A stretch of DNA of 64,000 nucleotides from Pirellulaceae bacterium (GCA_019636375.1 JAHBXS010000002.1:1019621-1083620), one strand, 5' to 3'. Shown: positions 25,980-35,601, numbered from the stretch's first letter. Notes: a model not told the origin generated them from the sequence alone. Numbers and translations are program-made.

Positions 25980-26616
25980 ATTCGGTGAATTCCCTTTCTG
26001 TTTAGATATCACGAACGGCAGCGTCTTGCTGGCGCTGAATACTGGAGTTGGTCTGGTCGGCCGCGAGACGCAGAATTTCCGAGTTTCGCCGCCTCTTCTG
26101 GAATGACGCAAAACCAGCTAACTGATGAGCGCCTTTTGCCCTAACCATTTAAGGCTCCCCGAACAGACATAGACGGCGTTTCCGTCATTACCTTGCGGTT
26201 CAACCATAGGGTCAAACGCCGTGTTAATAATGACGTCAGTTGCCGGGCGCGACCTGCCTTCAGCAGACACAAGCCAACGCGGTTCTGATTTGCCGCTGGC
26301 GAACATCGGGTTTCTAAAAATGCAAATTCGGCACTTGCCAGACGTTGTGTCCGAAAAGAGTGTTAGCCTAAAAATGCCCACAAGACCTGAATTGAAAAAA
26401 AATTGGGCTTTATTAAACAATGTCTGAATCATGGTTTTCATTTCAAGTGAGTAAATTTGAGATCAAAGGGAAAACTGTCGATGCGTCGGTATGTGAGAAG
26501 CAACATCCGTGCCAAAACAAAAAACACGCGATTTTGCTTAAATTTTGATAAACAATTAGGGAAAAACAGATTTTCCTGTTTCATTTGACTGAATCCTGAG
26601 ATATAATCCGTTTCAT
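25980..26616. other. long divergent intergenic region
   Basis: 637 bp between two divergent genes. It carries a weakly supported open frame at 26118-26441 (minus), whose sequence does not look like a protein to me, and AT-rich stretches near 26380-26600. A TATAAT at 26602-26607 sits only 9 bp before the TTG start of the activator. No sigma-54 (GG-N10-GC) site was found. Confidence 0.5.
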
Positions 26617-28206
26617 TTGGCAACTTTTCAGTCTTATTTGGTGGGTATCGATTTGTTGTTGGATTTGACGGAACTATGGCAAGCAGCGTTTAGCTTCTCG
26701 GGACTGCATTCTTTCTTGTCCAAAATTGCGGTCTACTTTGAGGATCAAAAGCCGCAGGTCCAAGGAATCGGTGTGATGCGATATCATCCTGAGGACAAGC
26801 GGTTTTCAGTTTCAGAAGGACTGGGAAACATCCATCAACTTCAACTCGCTTGTGACGCAAAATTCCTGCGTGAAAGGTCAAACCTTCTTTTTGAGCGCTG
26901 GTTCGAGCGTGAAGTGGTGACCACAAGTTATGAGCTTGTTACCGAATGGAAGGCCCCAGCAGATTGGCCCCTTCAAGATTCAATTGTCTGGCCTTTCAAA
27001 ACAGAATCTGGAAATTTTGGGCTTGTTGTTTTGGCATGCGACGCTAGACCTCAAGACCTCTCGCAAATCAGTCACACTTTCGCTCAACTCCGGGGCCCAA
27101 TGATCGCGGCCTTTGAAATTGAATGCCGTCTTGAGCAAATAAAAACAATGAATGCAGCAGTGCAGGCCGAACGAGAGAACTATTCCCGCAAACTTGGACT
27201 TGCCGAAAACAGCCATGAAATCGTTGGGGCTGCAAGTGGACTAAAACTGGTCATGGAACGAGTTGAACTTGTTGCTCAGTCTGATGTTCCGGTATTGATT
27301 CTTGGTGAAACGGGAACTGGCAAGGAGTTAATCGCCAGAGAAATACACCTGCGCAGCCCTTTTAAAAAAGGCCCTTTTATACGAGTCAATTGCGGAGCGA
27401 TTCCTGCCGAACTCATTGATTCGCAACTGTTCGGTCATGAGAAGGGTAGCTTTACGGGCGCTGAGCGACAAAGACTAGGCTGGTTTGAGCGGGCCAACCA
27501 AGGAACACTATTTCTCGACGAAATCGGTGAACTACCGCTGGACGCTCAAATTCGGCTTCTGCGAGTTTTGCAGGATGGATTTTTGGAACGCGTTGGCGGT
27601 AACGAACCCATCCATGTTCAAGTTCGTGTGGTCGCCGCGACACATCGAGACCTTGCGACGATGGTCAGCGATAAATCGTTTCGCGAAGACTTATGGTACC
27701 GCTTGGCAGTGTTCCCGATTTTTTTGCCTCCACTTCGTGACCGCAAATCAGATATTCCGGCGATGGTTCGTCGTTTCTTGACTCGTGCTGCAAGCCGTTT
27801 CACCTTACCTCCGGTGACCCCCGACGAGTCTCACTTTCGTCTTTTGGCTGAATATGACTGGCCCGGCAATATCAGAGAACTTGCTGCGGTGATTGATCGA
27901 GCGGTCATTCTGGGGAACGGAAAGTCACTTGAAATCGACAAGGCTCTCGGAATTCTCCCCAACAAAACAACCTCACCAGAACGACCGATTGAGCCAGGAC
28001 GCACCGTACAAGACTCGTTGCAAATCGAACCTTTGGAAATCACTATTCGTCGGCAAATTGAGCGGGCTCTGGGAGTTTCCAACGGCCGAATCGAAGGTGA
28101 ATCTGGCGCCGCCCGTCGATTGCAAATCAACCCCAACACATTGCGTGGAAAAATGCGGAAACTTGGAATTAATGGCTCGGCATTTCGCCGTCGTGAATCA
28201 AGTTGA
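26617..28206 (+). CDS. sigma-54-dependent transcriptional activator (NorR-like layout)
   Basis: 529 residues. An N-terminal sensory region of about 200 residues (GAF-like, beta-rich: IGVMRYHPEDKRFSVSEGLGN) is followed by the AAA+ domain: Walker [18 protein letters not shown] (about 227), the sigma-54 contact loop GSFTGA in GHEKGSFTGAERQ, Walker B GTLFLDEIGELPLDAQ, and sensor arginine motifs through PGNIRELAAVIDRAV. A C-terminal Fis-type helix-turn-helix is GAARRLQINPNTLRGKMRKLGI. The start is uncertain: TTG at 26617 has no SD, and a TATAAT sits directly upstream. It may regulate the divergent dioxygenase/FAD gene. Confidence 0.85.
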   Translation: MATFQSYLVGIDLLLDLTELWQAAFSFSGLHSFLSKIAVYFEDQKPQVQGIGVMRYHPEDKRFSVSEGLGNIHQLQLACDAKFLRERSNLLFERWFEREVVTTSYELVTEWKAPADWPLQDSIVWPFKTESGNFGLVVLACDARPQDLSQISHTFAQLRGPMIAAFEIECRLEQIKTMNAAVQAERENYSRKLGLAENSHEIVGAASGLKLVMERVELVAQSDVPVLILGETGTGKELIAREIHLRSPFKKGPFIRVNCGAIPAELIDSQLFGHEKGSFTGAERQRLGWFERANQGTLFLDEIGELPLDAQIRLLRVLQDGFLERVGGNEPIHVQVRVVAATHRDLATMVSDKSFREDLWYRLAVFPIFLPPLRDRKSDIPAMVRRFLTRAASRFTLPPVTPDESHFRLLAEYDWPGNIRELAAVIDRAVILGNGKSLEIDKALGILPNKTTSPERPIEPGRTVQDSLQIEPLEITIRRQIERALGVSNGRIEGESGAARRLQINPNTLRGKMRKLGINGSAFRRRESS

Positions 28207-28556
28207 TGGAACCCTGTTTCAAACTGCATTAGAGATTTTCCGCTCCGACCAGTTGCGGACTGCAAGCGTCACATCCCAATTTACGCCGATATCCAAAAAA
28301 TTGACGACCGAATAAGCAGTCTTCTCAATCGAAATCGAGAACTAGGGCTCCCCGAATTACGCTCCTTAGAGTACATTCTTTTTTTGGTGTTAGGCGGCGT
28401 CTTTTCTTTGAAATTAGCGTCGACTTTCGCTCAATGCATTCATCTCAAGGCCTGAAGAAGTTGGCTGACTCCGTTTTAATACTTGAAGCGCGTTGGCGGT
28501 TATTTTCTGTATTTGGCGACTGATTTTTTTCTTGGCGACTTTCTTAAAATCTCACA
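28207..28556. other. intergenic region, nothing recognised
   Basis: 350 bp. AT-rich near the PaaK-like start; no gene, repeat or clear promoter. Confidence 0.5.
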
Positions 28557-30035
28557 ATGTCAAAACTTCTCTATCAATGGATTCTTCGATTTGCCGGCGT
28601 ACACCCGCTGTATCAACAAGTCGTGGTTGAAGATCGCCTGACGAACATCCGCCCGCAAATTCGTGCCGACTTGACGACCCTGCTAACGAAGGCGAATCAA
28701 GACAATCCCTTTTTTCGCGGCAAGTTCTCCGAGTTTCTGGCAGCTAATAACTCCGTTGATGACGACGCCTTTTTTGCCAACTATCGCAGGCTGCCAGCCT
28801 TGACGAAACAAGACTACGCCGAAGCTGGCCAGCAAGTGATGATCGAAGAACTTTCGACCGTCAATCCGCGAGAACGCGAACTGACCGTCGAGGGCCGCCC
28901 GTGGGAGTCGATTCGCCGTTTGCGCCAAGGCAACTTTCTAATGCCAATGGCGACCGGGGGTTCAAGTGCGCTGCCACTCGTCGTCCACATGACCAAGCAT
29001 CACATGTTTTCGATGTTGTTCACGTTTTTCAAATGCTGGTACCGTATGGGCTGGCGTCCGGGTGAGAAGATGATGATCTTTTACCCCAAGAACACCTACA
29101 ACATCGACGACATGGTGAAGTTCAACCGCTATAGTTGGCTAACCGGTTTTCGCTATCATTTGTTCGATAAAATCGACGAACAAGTCGTGCGGGGATTGGT
29201 CGATGACCTTAATCGCTTCAAGCCCAAACTACTTCTCGTGTTCCCGTCGCCGATGAACATGATCGCTCACACGATTCGCCGCTTTAATTTGCCGCTGAAG
29301 CATCATCCGGAGCTAATCAACGTTAGCGGCGAAACGTTCTTCGACTGCCAGCGCCGCAATATCGAAGCCGTGTTTCATCGCAGCAAGATCGAGGACTCCT
29401 ACGGATCGGTCGAACTTGGGGAAATTGCTCACGAGACACCTGGCGGTTTGGAGATTTTCGCTAATGTCGCTTATGTCGAGACCGAACTTAACGCGGACGG
29501 GCAACCAGAAATGGTCATCACGCGCTTGCATCTTACCGACTTTCCCTTCATCCGCTACAAGATGAAGGACATCGCCGAAGTTGAATTTGAGGTCGATCAG
29601 GCCGGTCACGAACGCTATGTGATCAAAAAAATCGAGGGGAAGGATTCGAACTACATCATGTCGGATCGCGGCGAGCATTTTTATCCGTCATTCTTCAACG
29701 CCTTCGTCAACGAAATCAACGAACAAGTCGAGAATGCGATCCTGGAAATCAAGGTCTACGAACGCAATCAAACGGAACTGGAAATTCAATACATCATCGA
29801 AAACGATGACCATAAACAACTGATCCAATCCGAAACGCGGCGTCTGCTGTCGGAGCACATGAGCCCCAACATGCGGTACACGATCCGGTTTGTGGACTTT
29901 ATCGACCACGATTACCGCCGCAAGTATCGGGTCATCGAGCGACAGGGAGATATTGAGTTCGCTGGGGGGATCGTTGGGGATCGCCACAAATCCGAGACCG
30001 TCGATGAAGTCGAGTCACAAGCCGGGGTGAGGTAA
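28557..30035 (+). CDS. adenylate-forming enzyme, PaaK/CapK-like
   Basis: 492 residues, no signal peptide. The phosphate loop is MATGGSSALPLVVH (about 141), followed by MIFYPKNTYNI, LLVFPSPMNMIAHTIRRFN, and the core motif SYGSVELGEIAHETPGGLEIF (about 283), plus FIRYKMKDIAEVE (Arg/Asp region of the adenylate fold). These are the features of phenylacetate-CoA ligase-like proteins, which make an acyl-adenylate and then a CoA or other thioester. The end, SEHMSPNMRYTIRFVDFIDHDYRRKYRVIERQ, carries the usual Lys/Arg-containing C-terminal lobe. No carrier-protein or biosynthetic partner lies next to it, so the acid substrate is unknown. Confidence 0.85.
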   Translation: MSKLLYQWILRFAGVHPLYQQVVVEDRLTNIRPQIRADLTTLLTKANQDNPFFRGKFSEFLAANNSVDDDAFFANYRRLPALTKQDYAEAGQQVMIEELSTVNPRERELTVEGRPWESIRRLRQGNFLMPMATGGSSALPLVVHMTKHHMFSMLFTFFKCWYRMGWRPGEKMMIFYPKNTYNIDDMVKFNRYSWLTGFRYHLFDKIDEQVVRGLVDDLNRFKPKLLLVFPSPMNMIAHTIRRFNLPLKHHPELINVSGETFFDCQRRNIEAVFHRSKIEDSYGSVELGEIAHETPGGLEIFANVAYVETELNADGQPEMVITRLHLTDFPFIRYKMKDIAEVEFEVDQAGHERYVIKKIEGKDSNYIMSDRGEHFYPSFFNAFVNEINEQVENAILEIKVYERNQTELEIQYIIENDDHKQLIQSETRRLLSEHMSPNMRYTIRFVDFIDHDYRRKYRVIERQGDIEFAGGIVGDRHKSETVDEVESQAGVR

Positions 30036-30188
30036 TTTCGCTTTTTTTGATGCTACGAAAGTCTTGACGACTTCCGCTACTACTTTGGGGACACAAACTA
30101 GGTGAACAACCCTTCGCCAATGTCTATAATAGGTGGCTATCAAATCGATCACCTCAATTGAAAACCCACGAAACAGGAACAGGCTGAC

Positions 30189-31091
30189 ATGACACAACCT
30201 TCGGCAACGACGGCGGCTCGGATCTTGGACGGCAAAGCGATTGCCCTGGAAATTCAAAACGAAATTCGTGACGAGGTCGCGGCCTTGGTCGAGCAAACCG
30301 GCAAGCGTCCGAAACTCGCCGCCGTCCTGGTCGGTGACTATCCTGCCAGCCAAGTTTACGTTCGCAACAAAGAGATGGCCTGCAAGCGTGTGGGGATGAC
30401 CAGCGAACTGATCCGCCTTTCGGCTGCGACCACCACAGAAGAACTTGAACAACTCATCGAGCGTCTCAACACCGACGAAGAGACTTCAGGAATCCTCGTC
30501 CAACTTCCGCTCCCCAAACACATCGACGCCCAGCGCATTTTGGACGCGATTGATTGGCGGAAAGATGTTGACGCTTTTCATCCTTATAACGTCGGCCTGT
30601 TGTCACAAGGGCGGCCACAGTTCTTGCCATGCACTCCTTATGGCGTCATTCAAATTTTGTACCGCTCGCAAATCAAGACCGCTGGCAAAAAAGTCTGCAT
30701 CATCGGACGGAGCGACATTGTGGGGAAACCTCTGGCATCGATGCTGGTGCAACGCTCCTCACCAATCGGTCCGGATTGGGCGAATGCCACCGTGACGTTG
30801 GCCCACAGTCAGACGCCGAACCTAGCGGCCGTCACCAGCGACGCCGACATTCTGATCGCTGCGATTGGGCAGCCTGAATTTGTCAAAGCTGAAATGGTTC
30901 GTCCAGGCGCGACAGTGATTGATGTCGGGATCAATCGACTGGGCGAAAGATTGGTGGGTGACGTTGATTTTGAAAGTGTCAAGGAAGTGGCCGGGGCGAT
31001 TACCCCTGTTCCAGGCGGTGTTGGCCCACTGACCGTCACGATGCTCTTGAACAATACTCTGATCGCTGCACGATTAAAGAACGGCGGTTAA
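30189..31091 (+). CDS. folD: bifunctional methylenetetrahydrofolate dehydrogenase / cyclohydrolase
   Basis: 300 residues, normal length. Key motifs: the catalytic Tyr/Lys region SQVYVRNKEMACKRVGM (about 54-70), LVQLPLPKHIDAQRILDAI, VDAFHPYNVGLL, FLPCTPYGVIQIL, and the NADP-binding VCIIGRSDIVGKPLASMLVQR (about 165-186), then PGGVGPLTVTMLLNNT. Converts 5,10-methylene-THF to 10-formyl-THF, the formyl donor of fmt. The start at 30189 is preceded by GGAACAGG. It runs toward the lipoprotein gene 34 bp downstream. Confidence 0.95.
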   Translation: MTQPSATTAARILDGKAIALEIQNEIRDEVAALVEQTGKRPKLAAVLVGDYPASQVYVRNKEMACKRVGMTSELIRLSAATTTEELEQLIERLNTDEETSGILVQLPLPKHIDAQRILDAIDWRKDVDAFHPYNVGLLSQGRPQFLPCTPYGVIQILYRSQIKTAGKKVCIIGRSDIVGKPLASMLVQRSSPIGPDWANATVTLAHSQTPNLAAVTSDADILIAAIGQPEFVKAEMVRPGATVIDVGINRLGERLVGDVDFESVKEVAGAITPVPGGVGPLTVTMLLNNTLIAARLKNGG

Positions 31092-31125
31092 TCAAAAACT
31101 TCCTCGCCTCCACTCCACGTGCAAT

Positions 31126-33960
31126 ATGAATCCTCAATCTAACCAACTTGAATCGCTCAGCGATCGTCGCCAGCATCCCGTTTGGAATCATTTTCTCGGG
31201 CTGTTGTTGGCGGCTTGTTTGTTGTTTCCCGGTTGCGGCGGTTGTCGATTCAATTCGAGTAACACCGCTTCCGACGACGGGAATGTTAAAACGGAAGGCG
31301 ATTCCCCTAAGGCCGACTTTGATGTCAAACCCGCTGTCATCTATCCGGGGGTTTTCAAAGACGAATCAAAAAACAATCGCACCAAACCCGGCCATTGGAC
31401 GATGGGCTCCTATCGCGTCAAGGCCAACAATTATGACCTCAACGGACGGATGACTGCGGCAGGTATGCGTGGAGGAAGTGAAGAACAGCCAATTTTTGGG
31501 ACTAGTTTTTACTCCGAATCCGTGCGACCTTTTTCGTTATCCAAGGGTCAAGAAAAGAACTTGGAACTCGTCATCTTCATCCCCCATAGTCCTCAAGTGA
31601 CCCCCAACTCACGAATCAAATTCAGCCTTACCGGCTCAACGGGTTTGGAAGTCGTAGGCGGGATTGAAAATACAATTTATCTCAAACCCCACCAGTATCA
31701 CTTTTTGGTTTTGGCGGCCGAGCAAGACAAGTATCGTTATTTGCGAGCGCTCGATTGTACTCAACTGTCGATTCTGGTTGACCCCGACGATATTTCACGT
31801 TCGTCGACGTTTTACCATTTGGTGTTTCCAACTCCTGGCGAGGTCCTACCGCTCGGGCCATCCGCTTTGACCTGGACGACCACCGCCTATGTTTTGTGGG
31901 ACAATCAGGACCCCGACGCGCTAACAACCGCCCAGCAACAAGCTCTGATTGATTGGCTCCATTTTGGGGGGCAATTAATTATCAGCGGTCCTGGCTCCAT
32001 GGGAAACTTGATGCAGAGTTTTTTGGCCCCTTATCTTCCCGGCAGCTTTGGAGAAGTCAAAAATCTTTCAGACGAAGATTTTGCCGAACTCAATTCTTAT
32101 TGGGCCACTCCGATGCGCAAGGACAAAGCGCGACGTTGGGAATTGAACATCCCTGCCTCGACTCCGATGTTGGGTGTGCAACTTCGACTCCATCCGGAAG
32201 CAAATTTTTTGGTAGGAACCGGGGGCTTGGTAGCCGAACGCCGTTTGGGTCGCGGTCGGATTATGATGACCGGGTTTCCGCTAAATGATCCGCGAATCTC
32301 AAAATGGGAATGCTGCAGTTCCTTTTTCCACAATGCCCTGATGGGCAAGCCGAGTCGCACGATGGAGGCAAGCGATATCGACAGTGTCTCAATCCGCTTT
32401 GCCGATAAAACCGGTGGGTCTATCTTCAACCCAATGTTCGGCTCCACGTTGCGGTTCGTCAGCCGAGACTTGGGAGGTTCAAAAGGGGTAAGCCGAAATT
32501 CCTGGATCGACGAGGAACTTCCAAGCAATCAGCGGTCGCTTGCGGAAATCAGCGTACCATACATCGACGAAGACCTGACCAAAGCCCGAGCGGTTCATCC
32601 TCTGCACTTTGGTGGTTTTGGCAACGACCCAAAGGGCGGAACGGGAATATGGAACGATCAAGTCGGATTGGCAGAAGCGGCACGAGAAAATATCAGCCGT
32701 CTGGCTGGCATCAATCCTCCCAAACCTGATTTCGTGCTCAAGATGCTGGGAGCATATTTGTTGGTCCTCGTCCCGCTCAATTGGCTTTTCTTCCGGATGA
32801 TTGGGCGGGTGGAATGGGCTTGGATAGCGATGCCCGTCATCGCGATCGTTGGTGCGATTACCGTCGTGAGAATGGCGGCCCTGGACATCGGATTTTTGAG
32901 AAGCCAGTCGCAGATCGGAGTCTTGGAATTGCACGGAGGATATTCCCGCGGGCATTTGACGGAATACTCCGGGCTGTATTCTTCATTGTCAACGATCTAT
33001 TCGGTGAACTTCGATGACAACACCGGTTTGGCGCTTCCCTTCGGAGCCCGCTCCCCTCGACAATCAGCCGGCGGCGAACGACTGCGGGCGATGCAATTTG
33101 AGCAACGGACCGAAAACCGCAGCCGAAATTTTCTGGTCAATTCGAACTCCACCGGAATGCTGCACATGGAAACGATGACAGATATCGGTGGCGGCATATC
33201 TTTGTTGAGCGATCAAGATGGGGAACGAGTCCAAAATGCGAGTCGCCTAAATATCAAAGACGCCGGAGTCGTGCGACGGTTGAGAAGCGGAGAGACTCAA
33301 TTCAGTTGGATTGGCGAACTCACTGCGGATTCTCGTGCTTCGCTTCAGTGGCAAGCCGTCTCCGAGGACAGTCTCTACAACCGCTGGTTCGAATCGGATT
33401 TTGCCCGCAGTTTGGCGCGAATCTCAGGGAAAATCTGGGATGAATTTCCGAAAGTAGGAGATGAGAACGCCTTTGTCGAACTACCTGTCATCTTGAATCA
33501 TCCGCTGTTTTCTAAAACGCATCGACAAATCCGAGACGCCATTCGCGGAGAACTTGAGGTCAGAAGCAACGCCTCCGATTCGTCGGTCTTGGTCACAAAC
33601 AAGGCATTTAAGGCGGCCTACTTGCGAACCGTTCGAGACAAAAATGCGGACTTGAATCTCGGCGAGTTGTTTGATGTTATTATCGAAGAACTTGAATTGG
33701 CTCCTGGAGAAACTCGTTTAATTGGCTACACCCTGGAACCCATCACGGCCACCACGACAGAACCCCGAGCCACCCAACTTCGTCGCGCGACGCTGGTGTT
33801 GGCTCATCTCCAAGCCTGCCCCTACCCAGAACTTACACCTGACCGCGATACGATTTTTGACTACTTAGGACGAGCTAATTTAGATCGCTTGTTGCAAGAC
33901 GAGGACTTCGAAGATTCGGAAAACGAAGACCGCGAAAACATGTTGGAAGACATCGAATAA
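31126..33960 (+). CDS. large membrane lipoprotein, likely part of an ABC system
   Basis: 944 residues. After a charged N-terminus there is a lipoprotein-type signal, FLGLLLAACLLFPGCGGC (residues about 23-40), with a Cys after the lipobox-like LFPG. The middle holds a soluble domain with TTAQQQALIDWLHFGGQLIISGPGS (about 262-286), similar to the glutamine-amidotransferase-like ring domain found in transport-associated membrane proteins. Two or three membrane segments lie at about 550-610 (FVLKMLGAYLLVLVPLNWLFFRMIG, WAWIAMPVIAIVGAITVV). The C-terminus is acidic. It precedes an ABC ATPase by 30 bp, in an arrangement recalling GldG-like partners of ABC ATPases, but no permease gene is found. Function is inference. 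Confidence 0.8.
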   Translation: MNPQSNQLESLSDRRQHPVWNHFLGLLLAACLLFPGCGGCRFNSSNTASDDGNVKTEGDSPKADFDVKPAVIYPGVFKDESKNNRTKPGHWTMGSYRVKANNYDLNGRMTAAGMRGGSEEQPIFGTSFYSESVRPFSLSKGQEKNLELVIFIPHSPQVTPNSRIKFSLTGSTGLEVVGGIENTIYLKPHQYHFLVLAAEQDKYRYLRALDCTQLSILVDPDDISRSSTFYHLVFPTPGEVLPLGPSALTWTTTAYVLWDNQDPDALTTAQQQALIDWLHFGGQLIISGPGSMGNLMQSFLAPYLPGSFGEVKNLSDEDFAELNSYWATPMRKDKARRWELNIPASTPMLGVQLRLHPEANFLVGTGGLVAERRLGRGRIMMTGFPLNDPRISKWECCSSFFHNALMGKPSRTMEASDIDSVSIRFADKTGGSIFNPMFGSTLRFVSRDLGGSKGVSRNSWIDEELPSNQRSLAEISVPYIDEDLTKARAVHPLHFGGFGNDPKGGTGIWNDQVGLAEAARENISRLAGINPPKPDFVLKMLGAYLLVLVPLNWLFFRMIGRVEWAWIAMPVIAIVGAITVVRMAALDIGFLRSQSQIGVLELHGGYSRGHLTEYSGLYSSLSTIYSVNFDDNTGLALPFGARSPRQSAGGERLRAMQFEQRTENRSRNFLVNSNSTGMLHMETMTDIGGGISLLSDQDGERVQNASRLNIKDAGVVRRLRSGETQFSWIGELTADSRASLQWQAVSEDSLYNRWFESDFARSLARISGKIWDEFPKVGDENAFVELPVILNHPLFSKTHRQIRDAIRGELEVRSNASDSSVLVTNKAFKAAYLRTVRDKNADLNLGELFDVIIEELELAPGETRLIGYTLEPITATTTEPRATQLRRATLVLAHLQACPYPELTPDRDTIFDYLGRANLDRLLQDEDFEDSENEDRENMLEDIE

Positions 33961-33990
33961 ACGGCATTTCATGCTCAGGAAACAAACCCC

Positions 33991-34923
33991 ATGCCCATTG
34001 TTGAAATCAATCGCTTCGGCAAAGAATACGGCGACTTTACGGCGGTCAAGGACCTGTCACTGTCGATCGAGGCCGGAGAAATGTTCGGCTTTATCGGCCC
34101 AAACGGAGCTGGGAAGAGCACGACCATTCGATTCTTGGCGACGTTGCTCCGATCGTCGCGCGGTGACGCATCCGTCAATGGCTTCAGCGTCACGAGCGAT
34201 CCCATGAGCGTGCGACGAAGCATCGGTTATATGCCCGACGAGTTCGGCGTCTATGACGGTATGAAGGTTTGGGAGTTTCTCGATTTCTTTGCCGTGGCCT
34301 ATCAATTGTCGCGGACACAGCGAAAACAAATCCTCCCCGACGTGCTGGAATTGCTCGATTTGACCCACAAGCGAAACGACTACGTCAACGGCTTGTCGCG
34401 GGGGATGAAGCAGCGGCTTTGTCTCGCCAAAACTCTGGTCCATGATCCCCCCGTCTTGATCCTCGACGAACCGACCAGTGGCCTCGACCCGCGCGCCCGG
34501 ATTGAGGTCAAGGCCCTCCTCAAAGAACTCCGAAGGATGGGCAAAACGATCTTGATCTCCAGTCACATTCTCTCGGAGTTGGCCGACTGCTGTACGTCGA
34601 TTGGGATCATCGAGCGGGGCGAGCTCTTGATGCACGGTCCCATCGACGAAGTTTATCGCCAGATTCGTGGAAACCAAATCGTAACCGCTCGCGTCACTCG
34701 CAATCTCGACCGAGCACTGACGATCTTCCGCAGTAATCCCGATATTAGAGACGTGCAAGTCGATGGCGAAACGGTCACCCTAGAATTCATGACTCCGCAG
34801 CACGACACAGTCGGGATTCTGAAGCAGTTGATTTCTCAAGACGTCGATGTCGCCAGCTTCGCCGAAAAAGAACCGACACTCGAAGACGTCTTTATGATGG
34901 TTACGAAAGGGCTTGTAACTTAG
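33991..34923 (+). CDS. ABC transporter ATP-binding protein
   Basis: 310 residues. Walker A GFIGPNGAGKSTTIRFLATL (about residue 32), Q-loop YMPDEFGVYD, signature LSRGMKQRLCLAK (about 136), Walker B LILDEPTSGLDP (about 155), switch His in SSHILSELAD. The C-terminal part (residues about 220-310, VTARVTRNLDRALTIFRSN onward) is the regulatory domain of DrrA/NatA-like ATPases that drive export or gliding-type ABC systems. CAGGAAAC precedes the start. It sits directly after the lipoprotein gene; no permease is adjacent. Confidence 0.93.
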   Translation: MPIVEINRFGKEYGDFTAVKDLSLSIEAGEMFGFIGPNGAGKSTTIRFLATLLRSSRGDASVNGFSVTSDPMSVRRSIGYMPDEFGVYDGMKVWEFLDFFAVAYQLSRTQRKQILPDVLELLDLTHKRNDYVNGLSRGMKQRLCLAKTLVHDPPVLILDEPTSGLDPRARIEVKALLKELRRMGKTILISSHILSELADCCTSIGIIERGELLMHGPIDEVYRQIRGNQIVTARVTRNLDRALTIFRSNPDIRDVQVDGETVTLEFMTPQHDTVGILKQLISQDVDVASFAEKEPTLEDVFMMVTKGLVT

Positions 34924-34950
34924 AGAAAAAATGGGAGGAGGGAAAAGGGA

Positions 34951-35029
34951 AATGCAAAATGCAAAATGCAAAATGCAAAATGGAGAGTGGAGAGTGGGGC
35001 GTGGGGCGTGGGTAGTGGGTAGTGGGAAG
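34951..35029. repeat. drifting heptamer repeat array (left)
   Basis: Eleven 7-bp units in perfect register, 34951-35027. The first four are AATGCAA; after a two-base step to the fifth, each unit differs from the one before by a single base, ending in AGTGGGA. It begins 28 bp after the ABC ATPase stop and ends 45 bp before the four-helix-bundle gene. Confidence 0.85.
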
Positions 35030-35071
35030 AAATGATTCTTATTTGCGATGGGTGATTTTTGAGGTTTATCG

Positions 35072-35455
35072 GTGAAAACGAATGATTTATCAGATCGACT
35101 GTTAACACTTGCGGCTCGCGTTGGAAAGGTTGTCGATGCGTTGCCTGATACACGGTTGGGAAGACATATCGCAAGCCAATTGGTGAGGAGTGGCACGTCT
35201 CCAGCACCGAATTATGAAGAGGCTTGTGGAGCGGAAAGTCGCAAGGATTTTATTCACAAGTTGCGGATCGCGCTCAAGGAGCTTCGAGAAACTCGTTGCT
35301 GGGGCCGACTGATCATCAAGAGCGAGTTGTTACCAGAGCAACGCATCGCTGAACTGCTCGACGAAACCGAGCAGCTTTGCAATATCATCGGCCAATCAAT
35401 CTTGACCGCGAGAACGAACGAGAAAAAGGAAGCCACGCAACAAAAACCAAAGTAA
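35072..35455 (+). CDS. four-helix-bundle protein (23S rRNA intervening-sequence / Avd-like family)
   Basis: 127 residues from a GTG start with GAGG about 10 bases upstream. The sequence is all-helical: DRLLTLAARVGKVVDALP, RLGRHIASQLVRSGTSPAPNYEEACGAESRKDFIHKLRIALKELRETRCWGRLIIKSELL, and DETEQLCNIIGQSILTAR. QLVRSGTSxxxNYEEA and the LRIALKELRETRCWL-like helix are the signature of this family, which includes proteins coded inside 23S rRNA intervening sequences and Avd of diversity-generating retroelements. Function of stand-alone members is unknown. It is bracketed by 7-bp repeat arrays in opposite orientation. Confidence 0.88.
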   Translation: MKTNDLSDRLLTLAARVGKVVDALPDTRLGRHIASQLVRSGTSPAPNYEEACGAESRKDFIHKLRIALKELRETRCWGRLIIKSELLPEQRIAELLDETEQLCNIIGQSILTARTNEKKEATQQKPK

Positions 35456-35483
35456 ACCTGCCAGCCCATCACACACCACACAA

Positions 35484-35532
35484 TTTTGCACTTTGCACTT
35501 TGCACTTAGCACTTAGCACTTTGCACTTTGCA
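35484..35532. repeat. heptamer repeat array (right), inverted relative to the left array
   Basis: Seven 7-bp units: one TTTTGCA, two CTTTGCA, two CTTAGCA, two CTTTGCA. The reverse complement of the unit is TGCAAAG/TGCTAAG, the same word family as the TGCAAAA-register units of the left array, so the two arrays form an inverted pair around the gene. Confidence 0.8.
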
Positions 35533-35562
35533 ATGCGTCGCAATTACTGTCCGGATTTCTAA

Positions 35563-35601
35563 AGTTTAAGTTTAAGTTTAAGTTTTTACTTGAACTTAAA
35601 C
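35563..35601. repeat. 6-bp repeat and hairpin after the heptamer array
   Basis: Three AGTTTA hexamers in tandem (35563-35580) followed by AGTTTT, and GTTTAAGTT (35575 onward) can pair with AACTTAAAC (35593-35601). It closes the repeat tract; the rest up to 35720 has no gene. Confidence 0.6.

Noticed and set aside
26118..26441. 107-residue minus-strand open frame in the long spacer
   Set aside because: No recognisable motif, unusual composition and no SD.
35072..35455. Diversity-generating retroelement
   Set aside because: Only the Avd-like family protein is present; no reverse transcriptase, template repeat or variable repeat is seen.
34951..35532. Possible CRISPR array
   Set aside because: The repeats are 7 bp, contiguous and without spacers; there are no cas genes.
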